A stretch of DNA of 64,000 bases from Pseudomonas entomophila (lineage in GTDB: Bacteria > Pseudomonadota > Gammaproteobacteria > Pseudomonadales > Pseudomonadaceae), in the NCBI RefSeq assembly GCF_013523125.1, contig NZ_JAAMQJ010000025.1:1-64000 (forward strand). The letters are read 5' to 3'. This document shows, one piece after another, positions 1-8,425 of this stretch; the stretch's first letter is position 1; each line of letters begins with the position of its first letter. The notes beneath the pieces are model-generated. The model did no database searches and was not told the DNA's origin. It saw nothing but the letters and a program-made list of their open reading frames with translations. A program made the position numbers and the translations under genes.

Positions 1-55
1 CTTTGGCGGCGGCGGTGGCAGCTTCGGGGGCGGAGGTTCGTCCGGTGGCTGGTAG
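1..55 (+). CDS. C-terminal tail of a TPM-domain (YgcG-like) protein, cut by the window edge
   Basis: The first bases read in frame from position 2 as a Gly/Ser-rich tail (FGGGGGSFGGGGSSGGW) ending in TAG at 53-55. Such Gly-rich ends with a terminal Trp are typical of the YgcG/TPM family, which is usually anchored in the inner membrane and encoded in LemA-TPM-TPM operons. The next gene is also a TPM protein and starts 27 bases downstream, which fits that operon. Only 17 residues are visible, so the family call rests on the tail and its neighbour. Confidence 0.6.
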   Translation, partial: FGGGGGSFGGGGSSGGW

Positions 56-82
56 AACGACACTCAACGAGATGAGGACGGC

Positions 83-700
83 ATGACACTGCTCAGCGAA
101 TACGAACAACGCCAGGTGGCCGAAGCCATCGCCCGCGTCGAGCGTCACACCGATGCCGAACTGGTCACGGTGCTGGCGCGCCGTGCTGACGACTATGCCT
201 ACATCCCGCTGCTCTGGGCCAGCCTGGTGGCCTTGATCGTGCCGGGGGTGCTGCACTACGTGTTCGGCTGGCTGGGGGTGAACCTGCTGCTGTTGACCCA
301 GTGGCTGACGTTCATCGTGCTGTGCCTGGTGTTCCGCTTGCCGGCCCTGACCACACGCCTGATCCCGCGCCGCGTCCGGCACTGGCGAGCGGCCAACCTG
401 GCGCGCCGGCAGTTCCTCGAGCAACGGCTGCACCACACGGTCGGGGGCACCGGGGTGCTGATCTTCGTCAGCGAGGCGGAGCGCTACGTCGAGATTCTGG
501 TGGACCACGGCGTGGCCGAGCGTCTGGGCGATGACGCCTGGGACGGCATCGTCGCCCGCTTCGCCGAGCAGGTGCACCAGGGCAGGACCCTGGACGGCTT
601 CGTCGAGTGCATCGAAGCGTGCGGCGCGCTGTTGGCGGTGCATGTGCCACTGACGCAGGCACGGGATGAGCTGCCGAACCGGTTGGTGGTGTTGGACTGA
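83..700 (+). CDS. TPM domain-containing membrane protein
   Basis: This 205-residue protein opens with a TPM-like segment (EYEQRQVAEAIARVERHTDAE), where the conserved Glu-rich helix and the following acidic residues match the family start. Two hydrophobic spans follow at about residues 42-60 and 66-84. The C-terminal half carries the rest of the TPM fold (TGVLIFVSEAERYVEILVD, then GVAERLGDDAWDGIV). The start is supported by GAGGAC about 8 bases upstream. It lies 27 bases after another TPM gene, so the two probably form an operon, commonly with an upstream lemA. The molecular role of these small membrane TPM proteins is not settled. Confidence 0.85.
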   Translation: MTLLSEYEQRQVAEAIARVERHTDAELVTVLARRADDYAYIPLLWASLVALIVPGVLHYVFGWLGVNLLLLTQWLTFIVLCLVFRLPALTTRLIPRRVRHWRAANLARRQFLEQRLHHTVGGTGVLIFVSEAERYVEILVDHGVAERLGDDAWDGIVARFAEQVHQGRTLDGFVECIEACGALLAVHVPLTQARDELPNRLVVLD

Positions 701-806
701 GGAGGCGTGTCTGGGCGCTGGGGTTGCTACGGGTTCGAGCCATGGTGTTTACCGGCACGGTGGTGCTCCTGCAGGTTGACCTGACGCATAGGGGGGGCTG
801 ATTTCA

Positions 807-1005
807 TGGGCCCTGCGGGCCAGGCCTTTCAACGTCTTTGGAAAAAGCTCCAGGATGGGATCGTTTGTTGCACTCATCGATTCAACGACATGATACAGGC
901 ACGCGCAGCCCTCCTGTGGGAGCGGGTGAACCGCTCTGCCAGATCAGCAATGCGGTTCACATTGTGTTAGGCAAAGACGTTGAAAGGCCTGGCCCTGCGG
1001 GCCCA
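807..1005. repeat. MITE-like inverted-repeat element, copy A (lacks the internal REP pair)
   Basis: The left end (807-840) and right end (971-1005) are near-perfect inverted repeats of about 33 bases containing GGCCTTTCAACGTCTTTG. The inside shares GATACAGGCACGCGCAGCCC and a GTGAACCGC/GCGGTTCAC hairpin (926-934 and 952-960) with the copies near 14.9 and 33 kb. Unlike those, this copy jumps from CTCCTGTGGG straight to the hairpin, with no REP palindrome between. It lies between convergent genes. No coding sequence is seen in the 701-1189 gap. Confidence 0.85.
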
Positions 1006-1055
1006 ATCGCGGCCGGTCCGGCGCCCCGGCAGGGGCCGCTCACCCGCCCCAGTGG

Positions 1056-1116
1056 TGCGGGCAATCACGGTCCATGTGGGAGCGGCCCCCGTGCCGCGAT
1101 TGGGCCTGCAAGGCCC
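1056..1116. repeat. Second-family REP-like unit
   Basis: The segment contains ATCACGGTCCATGTGGGAGC followed by GGCCCCCGTGCCGCGATTGG and a GGGCCTGCAAGGCCC palindromic end. The same unit recurs in reverse orientation at 23185-23243 and as a duplicated pair at 28814-29049. It sits directly outside the right end of MITE-like copy A and fills the rest of the convergent gap. Confidence 0.7.
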
Positions 1117-1189
1117 ACACATCAGCCCACGCGGTGGTCCATGTGCCGAGCAGGAAAGGACAGCTGCTTATGCAAATCCGACCCAATCC

Positions 1190-2029
1190 TCACGCCAACC
1201 GCAACACCACCACCCCCACCAGGATCACCCCCACCGACACCCAGCGTGCCCGGCCCACCGGTTCCTTGAGCACCCACCAGGCGATCAGAGTGGCGAACAG
1301 GATCGAGCTTTCGCGCAAGGCGGCGACCATCGACACCGGCGCCAGGGTCATGGCCTGCAGAGCCAGCGCATAGGCGGCCAACGTGCCGAAGCCGCCGATG
1401 GCACCCAGGTGCGCATTGCCACGGGCATAGCGCAGCAAACGGCGCCCGCGGGTCAGCCCCGCCCACCCGGCGATCACCGCGCCGCCCAGCAGGAAGATCC
1501 ACAGCGTGTAGGCGATCGGCGATTGCGACAGGCGTACACCCGCGCCATCGACCAGGGTGTAGGTCGCGATCAGCAGGGGGGTGAGCAGCGCCAGCCCCAG
1601 CCCATCCCGACGCTGCGCCCGAGCGCCTGCCAGGGTCAGCAGGATGCCCAGGCAGATCACACCGATGCCCAGCCAGGCGCCCACCGTGAGGTGTTCGCCC
1701 AGCACGAGCGTGCCGAACATGGCCACCAGCAGTGGCGCGACACCCCGCATCAAGGGGTAGGTCTGGCTCATGTCGGCGACGCGATAGATGCGCGCGACCA
1801 AGGCGTAGTAGAGCACCTGCAACAGCGCCGAGGCGACGATGAACGGCCAGCTCGCCGGTGCCGGTGCCGGTGCCGGCAGGAAGGGCAGGGCAGCGGCGGC
1901 CCACAGGGCGGCGCAGGTGGTGACCAGCATGGTCGTCAGGAAGGTGTCCTGGCCGGCCTTGACGATGGCGTTCCACAGCGCGTGCAGGACGGCCGCCAGC
2001 ATGACCAGTTCGAAAGCGTACGATGACAT
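1190..2029 (-). CDS. EamA/DMT-family transporter
   Basis: The 279-residue product is almost entirely hydrophobic, with about ten predicted membrane segments arranged as two EamA repeats. The N-terminal segment HALWNAIVKAG and the later TYPLMRGVAPLLVAMFG and GEHLTVGAWLGIGVICLGI are typical of this drug/metabolite exporter superfamily. The ATG at 2029 was chosen over an upstream in-frame start at 2182 because the first hydrophobic segment follows it directly and the upstream 51 residues are polar and run into the divergent gene. The substrate cannot be read from sequence. It is divergent from the methyltransferase at 2170. Confidence 0.85.
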   Translation of the reverse strand: MSSYAFELVMLAAVLHALWNAIVKAGQDTFLTTMLVTTCAALWAAAALPFLPAPAPAPASWPFIVASALLQVLYYALVARIYRVADMSQTYPLMRGVAPLLVAMFGTLVLGEHLTVGAWLGIGVICLGILLTLAGARAQRRDGLGLALLTPLLIATYTLVDGAGVRLSQSPIAYTLWIFLLGGAVIAGWAGLTRGRRLLRYARGNAHLGAIGGFGTLAAYALALQAMTLAPVSMVAALRESSILFATLIAWWVLKEPVGRARWVSVGVILVGVVVLRLA

Positions 2030-2169
2030 CGGTGCATCCCTGTGTGCAGGTGAAAAACAGCGCAACTCGGTGCGCCCATCGACAAAGGCTGCGCCCGGTA
2101 GCGCCTCGACGTAGAATGCCGGCCACAGCGCCTGCGGCGCGTCATTCGATCTTCGAGGCACCCCGTCCC

Positions 2170-3405
2170 ATGTCCGTGACACCCCCTGCTGCTTCCACGC
2201 CCGATGCGCGTGACCGGTTCCTGGCCCTGCTGGCCGCTGCGCTCGAGGGGCAGCACCTGAGCAAGCTGGTCCTGGCGCGCCCCGTCGGCGCCGACGAGAC
2301 CTTGCAGCGGCTCATCGCCAAGCCGGTGCGGATCAAGGACCAGGACTGCCTGTCGCTGGTCTACCGTCACCAGACCCGCGATATTACCCGTAACCTGCCT
2401 ACGGCGCAGGCGCTCGAGGCCGTGGCCGAGCTGCTGCCCGGCAGCTTTCGCAACGCGCATTTGTTCAGCGACGAGGGCGAGACCCAGTTGACCTTCAGCA
2501 AGAAGGGCAAGCCGATGCTCCAGCAGCACGGCACGCCCGTGGCCCGCGAGCAGGCCTCGACCGGCCACGACCGGGAGAAGAAGCGCTACCTGGACCTGTC
2601 ACGCCCGTTCCTGCGCGACCTGGGCGTGACCGATGCGCAAGGGGCATTGATCCCGTCGATGTCGCGCAAGTGGAAGCAGATCAACAAGTTCATCGAAGTC
2701 TTCGACCATGCCCTGGGCAACGCCGCACTGGACGCCGGGCAGCCGGTGAAGGTCGCCGACTTCGGCTCCGGCAAGGGCTACCTGACCTTCGCCATCCACG
2801 ACTACCTCAGCGACCGACTCGGCCGCCAGGCCCAGGTCACGGGCGTGGAGTTGCGCCAGGAGCTGGTGACACTGTGCAACGGCGCGGCCGCGCGGCTGGA
2901 CCATCCCGGTCTGGATTTTCAATGCGGTGACGTGCGCAGCGTAGTGCCCGCGGCGATCGACGTGATGATTGCCCTGCATGCCTGCGACGTGGCCACCGAT
3001 TATGCGATCCACACCGGTATCCGCTGCGGCGCGACGATCATCATGTGCTCACCGTGCTGCCACAAGCAGATCCGCCCGCAGCTGCACAGCCCCGACGTCC
3101 TGCAGCCGATGCTGCAGTACGGCCTGCACCTGGGCCAGCAGGCCGAAATGCTGACCGATGGCTTGCGCGCGTTGTACCTCGAGGCCTGCGGCTACGAGAC
3201 CAAGGTCTTTGAGTTCATCTCGCTGGAGCACACCAACAAGAACAAGATGATCCTGGCGGTCAAGCGCGCCCAGCCGGGCGACAACGCGGCGCAGTTGGCC
3301 CGGATCGACGACTTGAAGCGCTTCTATGGCGTGCGCGAGCATTGCCTGGAAACCCTGCTGCGCGCCGATGGCTGGCTCGCCCAGCCGATCGCTGCGGCGC
3401 ACTGA
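2170..3405 (+). CDS. Class I SAM-dependent methyltransferase (METTL25/GSTCD-like)
   Basis: The 411-residue protein has an N-terminal accessory region of about 150 residues and then a Rossmann methyltransferase core. The SAM-binding loop is VADFGSGKGYLTFAIHDYL, preceded by a basic Lys-rich stretch (SRKWKQINKFIEVFDHAL). A later ALHACDVATDYAI...MCSPCCHKQ segment carries the His/Asp/Cys-Cys-His signature seen in the METTL25/RRNAD1 and GSTCD families. The substrate is unknown; RNA or protein are both possible. The start was set at MSVTPP because the in-frame upstream extension overlaps the divergent transporter gene and shows no conserved features. Confidence 0.8.
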   Translation: MSVTPPAASTPDARDRFLALLAAALEGQHLSKLVLARPVGADETLQRLIAKPVRIKDQDCLSLVYRHQTRDITRNLPTAQALEAVAELLPGSFRNAHLFSDEGETQLTFSKKGKPMLQQHGTPVAREQASTGHDREKKRYLDLSRPFLRDLGVTDAQGALIPSMSRKWKQINKFIEVFDHALGNAALDAGQPVKVADFGSGKGYLTFAIHDYLSDRLGRQAQVTGVELRQELVTLCNGAAARLDHPGLDFQCGDVRSVVPAAIDVMIALHACDVATDYAIHTGIRCGATIIMCSPCCHKQIRPQLHSPDVLQPMLQYGLHLGQQAEMLTDGLRALYLEACGYETKVFEFISLEHTNKNKMILAVKRAQPGDNAAQLARIDDLKRFYGVREHCLETLLRADGWLAQPIAAAH

Positions 3406-3417
3406 AGCCCGCTGCCG

Positions 3418-4431
3418 CTAGCGCCGCGGGGTCGGTACGGCCACGGCCAGGTCCTGCATCGCCAAGGGGTGACTGGCGGCATCGAAGAAATGCACCGGCG
3501 TGCTGGCGAGCCCGGCGAAGCGTTCGCCGAAGTGGCGTTTCTGGTTGAGGATCGCCGCCTCGCCCAGTGACCGCAAGCCGATGGCCAGGTGCTTGGGGCG
3601 GGCCTGGCGAATGGCCTCGAGCAGGTGCTGGTCGCCGTTGTCCAGGTGCTGGCCCAGCAGGCACAGCCCGCGCCGCTCGCGTGCCAGCTCGCCCAGGCTC
3701 GCGCTCAGGTAGTCCGATTGGCGGATGACCCGGAGCTTGTCGTCGCTCGGCCCTTCGTTGACGAACAGCGGCACTTCCCCTGGCAGGTTGACGGCGAAGC
3801 CATCGAGCAGCTCGCTGCCACGTGCCGCGCGCTGACGCGTGCTGCCATCGGGCAGCTTGAGCAGGTGCAAGCCGCCGTGCAGATGCAGCACCTGCGTGCC
3901 CGTGCCGGTCCGCTGGCGCACGTCGAAGAAGCCCTGCTCGTCGAAGTGACTGGCGAAGCCGTCGGGCGCCTGCTGCACGGCCCAGGGCAGGAGCAGGTCG
4001 TAGTTGCTGGTATAGACGCGAGCGTAGCGGCGCAGCTCGGTGTTGAGGCGTTGCAGGGTCGGCTCGGGCAGGCGCCCGAACGGCACATGCACCGCGCGCA
4101 CGGCGTGGATCAGCGCTTCCTTGATCGAGTAGTAGCGGTTGAGCGGCGCCGTCGAGCCAATGGCCAGGGCGGCGTTGGCGCGCACCGTGGTGTTGAGCGC
4201 GCTGAGCACCGGTTCGAACAGTTCACTGCCCAGCGACTTGAACAAGGCCTGGTCGCTGACGCCCAGCGCCTTGTGCCGGACCTGCTGGGCCTGCTCGAAC
4301 AGCGAAAAATAGCCGAACGGTTTCCAGATCGCCCGGCTGGCGCCGTTGCCCAGCAGCAGGGCGTCGCACGGATGACGGTCGCTGACCTCGGCCCAGCTGG
4401 GCAGGTGAGCGTCTGAAGAAGGCTGTGGCAT
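3418..4431 (-). CDS. DUF4917 family protein with SIR2-like motifs
   Basis: The 337-residue product matches the DUF4917 pattern. An N-terminal LLLGNGASRAIW (residues 26-36), a central YTSNYDLLLPW (140-150) and a later VLHLHGGLH (181-189) correspond in order and spacing to the GAG-S, T-N-D and HG motifs of SIR2-like NAD-binding domains. The function of DUF4917 is not established. The ATG at 4431 follows AGGA with 8 bases spacing; a GTG at 4464 in the same frame has no ribosome site. The gene converges on the methyltransferase with only 12 bases between the stops. NAD hydrolysis or a defence role is inference only. Confidence 0.75.
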   Translation of the reverse strand: MPQPSSDAHLPSWAEVSDRHPCDALLLGNGASRAIWKPFGYFSLFEQAQQVRHKALGVSDQALFKSLGSELFEPVLSALNTTVRANAALAIGSTAPLNRYYSIKEALIHAVRAVHVPFGRLPEPTLQRLNTELRRYARVYTSNYDLLLPWAVQQAPDGFASHFDEQGFFDVRQRTGTGTQVLHLHGGLHLLKLPDGSTRQRAARGSELLDGFAVNLPGEVPLFVNEGPSDDKLRVIRQSDYLSASLGELARERRGLCLLGQHLDNGDQHLLEAIRQARPKHLAIGLRSLGEAAILNQKRHFGERFAGLASTPVHFFDAASHPLAMQDLAVAVPTPRR

Positions 4432-4518
4432 GGGAGAGATCCTGCAGGCGATGAACGCCCGCACTCTACCACGTGAGGGGCGGCCGCCGGGCTGCCCACT
4501 CGCGTCGCGTTGACAGGC

Positions 4519-6723
4519 TCAGTCGTTCAGGCCGGCCGCACGGGCACGGGCCGCGTGCAGCTTCTTGTAGCTGTCGATCAGGCGCAGGTGGCGGTCCAGC
4601 CCTTCGAGTTTCGAGCTGGTCGGGGTCAGGCCGTGGAAACGCACGCTGCCGTCGACCGACCCCAGCACCGCGTCCATGCGCGCATCACCGAACAGGCGGC
4701 GGAAATTGCCCTCGAAATCGGCCATCTCCAGCTCGTCGTCCAGCACCACTTCCAGCACGGCGCTCATGGCCTGGTAGAACAGGCCCCGGTCGAGGGTGTT
4801 GTCGTTGTACTGCAGGAACGCACCGACCAGGTCCAGGGCCTCTTCGAACTGCTGCAGCGCCAGGTGGATCAGCAGCTTCAGCTCGAGGATCGTCAGCTGG
4901 CCCCAGACCGTGTTGTCGTCGAACTCCACCCCGATCAGCGTGGCGATGTCGGTGTAGTCGTCCACCTCGCAGTCCTCCAGGCGCTCGAGCAGCGCTTGCA
5001 GGCGCGTGTCGTCCAGGCGGTGCAGGTCGAGGATGTCGCTACGGAAGGCCAGCGCCTTGTTGGTGTTGTCCCAGATCAGGTCGTCGACTGGGTAGATCTC
5101 CGAGTAGCCCGGCACCAGGATGCGACAGGCCGCGGCGCCCAGGTCGTCATACACCGCCATGTAGACCTCCTTGCCCAGCGCTTCGAGAATGCCGAACAGC
5201 GCGGCGGCCTGGTCGGCGGTGGATGCCTGGCCTTGCTCGGAGAAGTCCCACTCGACGAAGTCGAAGTCGGCCTTGGCGCTGAAGAAGCGCCAGGACACCA
5301 CGCCGCTGGAGTCGATGAAGTGCTCGACGAAGTTGTTCGGCTCGGTCAGCGCCTGGCTCTCGAAGGTCGGGCGCGGCAAGTCGTTCAGGCCCTCGAAGCT
5401 GCGGCCCTGCAGCAGTTCGGTGAGGCTGCGTTCCAGCGCCACTTCCAGGCACGGGTGCGCGCCGAACGAGGCGAACACACCACCGGTGCGCGGGTTCATC
5501 AAGGTCACGCACATGACCGGGAATTCGCCGCCGAGCGAGGCGTCCTTGACCAGCACCGGGAAGCCCTGTTCCTCGAGGCCGCGAATGCCCGCCAGGATCG
5601 AAGGGTACTTGGCCAGCACCTGCTCGGGCACGTCGGGCAGGGCCAGTTCGCCCTCGAGGATCTCGCGCTTGACCGCGCGCTCGAAGATTTCCGACAGGCA
5701 CTGCACCTGGGCCTCGAACAGCGTGTTGCCGGCGCTCATGCCATTGCTCAGGTACAGGTTCTCGATCAGGTTGGACGGGAAGTACACCGTCTCGCCATCG
5801 GACTGGCGCACGAACGGTAGCGCGCAGATGCCGCGCTCGGTGTTACCGGAGTTGGTGTCGTACAGGTGCGAGCCACGCAGTTCGCCGTCGGGGTTGTAGA
5901 TGGCCAGGCAGTGGGCGTCGAGGATCTCCTTGGGCAAGGCATCGCGGCGCCCCGGTTTGAACCAGCGCTCGCTGGGGTAGTGCACGAAGGCGGCGTTGGC
6001 GATGTCCTCGCCCCAGAACTGGTCGTTGTAGAAGAAGTTGCAGTTCAACCGCTCGATGAACTCGCCCAGCGCCGACGCCAGGGCGGCTTCCTTGCTGGCG
6101 CCCTTGCCGTTGGTGAAGCACATCGGCGACTGCGCATCGCGCACGTGCAGCGACCAGACGTTGGGCACGATGTTGCGCCAGGAGGCGACCTCGATCTTCA
6201 TCCCCAGGTCGGCGATCAGTGCGGACAGGTTGGCGATGGTCTGCTCCAGCGGCAGGTCCTTGCCCAGGACCTCGGTGTGGCCCGAGGTGTCGAGGGCCGG
6301 CATCAGCAGGGCCTGGGCGTCGGCGTCGAGGTCGTCGACCGCTTCGATGACGAACTCGGGGCCGGTCTGCACCACCTTCTTCACGGTGCAGCGCTCGATG
6401 GAGCGCAGGATGCCCTGGCGGTCCTTGTCCGCCAGGTCGGCGGGCAGCTCGATCTGGATCTTGAAGATCTGCTGGTAGCGGTTCTCAGGGTCGACGATGT
6501 TGTTCTGCGACAGACGGATGTTGTCGGTCGGGATGTCGCGGCTCTGGCAGTACAGCTTGACGAAGTAGGCCGCGCACAGGGCCGAGGAGGCCAGGAAGTA
6601 GTCGAACGGACCTGGGGCGGAGCCGTCGCCCTTGTAGCGAATCGGCTGGTCGGCCACCACCGTGAAATCGTCGAACTTGGCTTCAAGTCGCAGGTTGTCG
6701 AGGAAGTTGACTTTGATTTCCAT
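4519..6723 (-). CDS. ycaO: OsmC/YcaO domain fusion protein
   Basis: This 734-residue protein combines an OsmC-like N-terminus (about residues 1-140, with cysteines 50 in SSALCAAYF and 112 in IERCTVKKV) with a YcaO domain. The YcaO ATP-binding features are visible in GKGASKEAALASALGEFIER and in the Gln/Glu/Arg-rich CLSEIFERAVKREI. E. coli YcaO is linked to beta-methylthiolation of ribosomal protein S12 and has a TPR-like tail; the C-terminal helical region here (about 560-734) is consistent with that. The ATG at 6723 begins MEIKVNF; the open frame extends far upstream but without features. It is divergent from the DUF2382 genes across 261 bases. Confidence 0.9.
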   Translation of the reverse strand: MEIKVNFLDNLRLEAKFDDFTVVADQPIRYKGDGSAPGPFDYFLASSALCAAYFVKLYCQSRDIPTDNIRLSQNNIVDPENRYQQIFKIQIELPADLADKDRQGILRSIERCTVKKVVQTGPEFVIEAVDDLDADAQALLMPALDTSGHTEVLGKDLPLEQTIANLSALIADLGMKIEVASWRNIVPNVWSLHVRDAQSPMCFTNGKGASKEAALASALGEFIERLNCNFFYNDQFWGEDIANAAFVHYPSERWFKPGRRDALPKEILDAHCLAIYNPDGELRGSHLYDTNSGNTERGICALPFVRQSDGETVYFPSNLIENLYLSNGMSAGNTLFEAQVQCLSEIFERAVKREILEGELALPDVPEQVLAKYPSILAGIRGLEEQGFPVLVKDASLGGEFPVMCVTLMNPRTGGVFASFGAHPCLEVALERSLTELLQGRSFEGLNDLPRPTFESQALTEPNNFVEHFIDSSGVVSWRFFSAKADFDFVEWDFSEQGQASTADQAAALFGILEALGKEVYMAVYDDLGAAACRILVPGYSEIYPVDDLIWDNTNKALAFRSDILDLHRLDDTRLQALLERLEDCEVDDYTDIATLIGVEFDDNTVWGQLTILELKLLIHLALQQFEEALDLVGAFLQYNDNTLDRGLFYQAMSAVLEVVLDDELEMADFEGNFRRLFGDARMDAVLGSVDGSVRFHGLTPTSSKLEGLDRHLRLIDSYKKLHAARARAAGLND

Positions 6724-6984
6724 TGCAGGCGGCACCGTGAGCACGAGTGAAACGAAAAGGCATGACGCAGCCGACACCCGGCACGGATGAAGACCACGAA
6801 AAGAAGCCTGGGGGAACGAGAGGTGGGCATTATCCGGGTTTTGTCGGGCAAAGTCTTGCGCCGCCCAGGGGAGGGAGCTGACGACCATTCGTCGGCCGAT
6901 GAGGGCGGTTCGGTTGAACCGAGGCGCATGCGCGTCACTCAGGTTAAGGGTAACCCATGAGATTTCGAGGAAACGATTCGCGTC

Positions 6985-7452
6985 ATGGACTCCCGGCCCG
7001 ATCATCACCAAGCGCCCATTCCTGTACTGGAGGAAGTGGCCAGCCTGTCGAAGCGGACCATTGTCACGGGCACCACGACCGTGGACAAACAGGTGCATGC
7101 GCATGAACAGGTGATCAACGACACCCTGCGTCGAGAAGGGGCGTCGGTCGAGCGTGTCGTCAAAGGCACGCCGGTGGACCGGGACCACCCGCCGCAGACG
7201 CGGATCGAAGACGGCGTGACCATCATTCCTGTACTCGAAGAAGTGCTCGTCGTCGAAAAGCGCCTGGTGCTCAAGGAAGAGCTGCATATCCGGCCTTTCG
7301 TCGAAGACGTTCCGTTTCAACAGACGGTCAGCCTGCGTCGTGAAGACATCGTGCTCACGCACCGCGAGGCATCGACCGACGACCCGCAAGGCGACACGCC
7401 TGTCGCCGACCGGACCTCCAGTTCCATTACCTGCAAAGAGAGAGACGCATGA
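6985..7452 (+). CDS. DUF2382 (YsnF/AvaK-type) protein, short
   Basis: The 155-residue product carries one DUF2382 domain, seen in IIPVLEEVLVVEKRLVLKEE followed by HIRPFVEDVPFQQTVSLRRE. The segment before it (IPVLEEVASLSKRTIVTGTT) looks like a degenerate second copy of the same beta-rich repeat. Domains of this type occur in bacterial stress and desiccation proteins (YsnF in Bacillus), but no biochemical activity is known. Its stop overlaps the start of the next DUF2382 gene (ATGA), so the two are translationally coupled. Confidence 0.85.
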   Translation: MDSRPDHHQAPIPVLEEVASLSKRTIVTGTTTVDKQVHAHEQVINDTLRREGASVERVVKGTPVDRDHPPQTRIEDGVTIIPVLEEVLVVEKRLVLKEELHIRPFVEDVPFQQTVSLRREDIVLTHREASTDDPQGDTPVADRTSSSITCKERDA

Positions 7453-8342
7453 CTCATACACTCGTTGCCGCTTTCGACACCCTGACCGAAGCCCAGGCCG
7501 CCAAGCGCGAGCTGCTGGCCCAACACGTGCTCGAGAGCAATATCGAACTGTCGTCTTCCGAATTGCATGCCGCCGAAGGGCGTGCCGACGATACCGCTCA
7601 TCATGAATCCTTCGGGGAGAAGGTCAGCCATTTTTTCAGCTCGCTGTTCGGTACCGATGAGCACGATGCCAGCAAGCCGCACCGTTATGCCACCGCTTAC
7701 CCCGAGCTGTCCCGCCGCGGTGCGGCCGTGCTGACCGTGACGGTCATGAGCGATGAGCAGGCCGACAAGGCCGAAGACATCCTCGAGCGCAACGGCGCCA
7801 TCGACGTCGACGAACGCGTCGCCGGCTGGAGCCGCGAAAACACCGGCGCCACGACCCACGTCGCCGGCACTCATCTGGGTGCTGACCGCGCCGAGGTCGT
7901 GGACCGCAGCCTCGATACGCCCGTTGGCGATGCCGCGATCCCGGTGATCGAGGAAGACCTGCGCGTCGGCAAGCGTGAAGTCACCACCGGCCGTGTCCGT
8001 GTGGTCTCGCGCATCAGCGAGCGCCCCGTCGAAGAAACGGTGAACCTGCACGAAGAACACGCCCACATCGAGCGTCGTCCGGTAGACCGCCCGGCCACCG
8101 CAGCCGACCTGGATGGCTTCAAGGCAGGCTCGATCGAGATCCAGGAGACCGCCGAGCAGGCCGTGGTCGAGAAGTCGGCCCGTGTGGTGGAAGAGGTCAG
8201 CGTGGGCAAGCAGTCCAGCGATCACCAGGAAACCATTCGTGACACGGTCCGTCGTACCGATGTCGAGGTCCAGAACGATCCAGGCACCGTGCGTCGCGAT
8301 GCCTCGATCGACACACCGCACGATCCCCTCAAACGCCATTGA
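7449..8342 (+). CDS. DUF2382 / YsnF-AvaK domain protein with N-terminal glycine-zipper-like domain
   Basis: The 297-residue protein starts with an HTLVAAFDTLTEAQAAKREL domain of the general-stress YflT/GSP17M type, which includes a GEKVSHFFSSLFG segment. It then has a DUF2382 domain visible as IPVIEEDLRVGKREVTTGRV...VETVNLHEEHAHIERRPVD. A second, weaker copy of the repeat follows (VVEKSARVVEEVSVGKQSSD). It overlaps the preceding gene by four bases. Length and two-domain structure are typical for pseudomonads; a role in envelope or desiccation stress is inferred from the family only. Confidence 0.88.
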   Translation: MTHTLVAAFDTLTEAQAAKRELLAQHVLESNIELSSSELHAAEGRADDTAHHESFGEKVSHFFSSLFGTDEHDASKPHRYATAYPELSRRGAAVLTVTVMSDEQADKAEDILERNGAIDVDERVAGWSRENTGATTHVAGTHLGADRAEVVDRSLDTPVGDAAIPVIEEDLRVGKREVTTGRVRVVSRISERPVEETVNLHEEHAHIERRPVDRPATAADLDGFKAGSIEIQETAEQAVVEKSARVVEEVSVGKQSSDHQETIRDTVRRTDVEVQNDPGTVRRDASIDTPHDPLKRH

Positions 8343-8425
8343 TCGTGGCCGGGAGGCTGGGGGACGTTAGCGTCCGCTGGCCCTGCCCATCGCTTGACCA
8401 TTTCATTCAGAGAAAGGAAATCGAC

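Noticed and set aside
980-2026. Plus-strand frame of 348 codons
   Set aside because: It starts inside repeat DNA and then runs antisense to the EamA transporter. The product is low-complexity (Gln/Arg/Gly-rich).
4510-5820. Long plus-strand open frame of 436 codons
   Set aside because: It lies antisense to the ycaO-like gene and its translation is rich in Gln, His, Arg and Val with no domain. It is a mirror frame of a high-GC gene.
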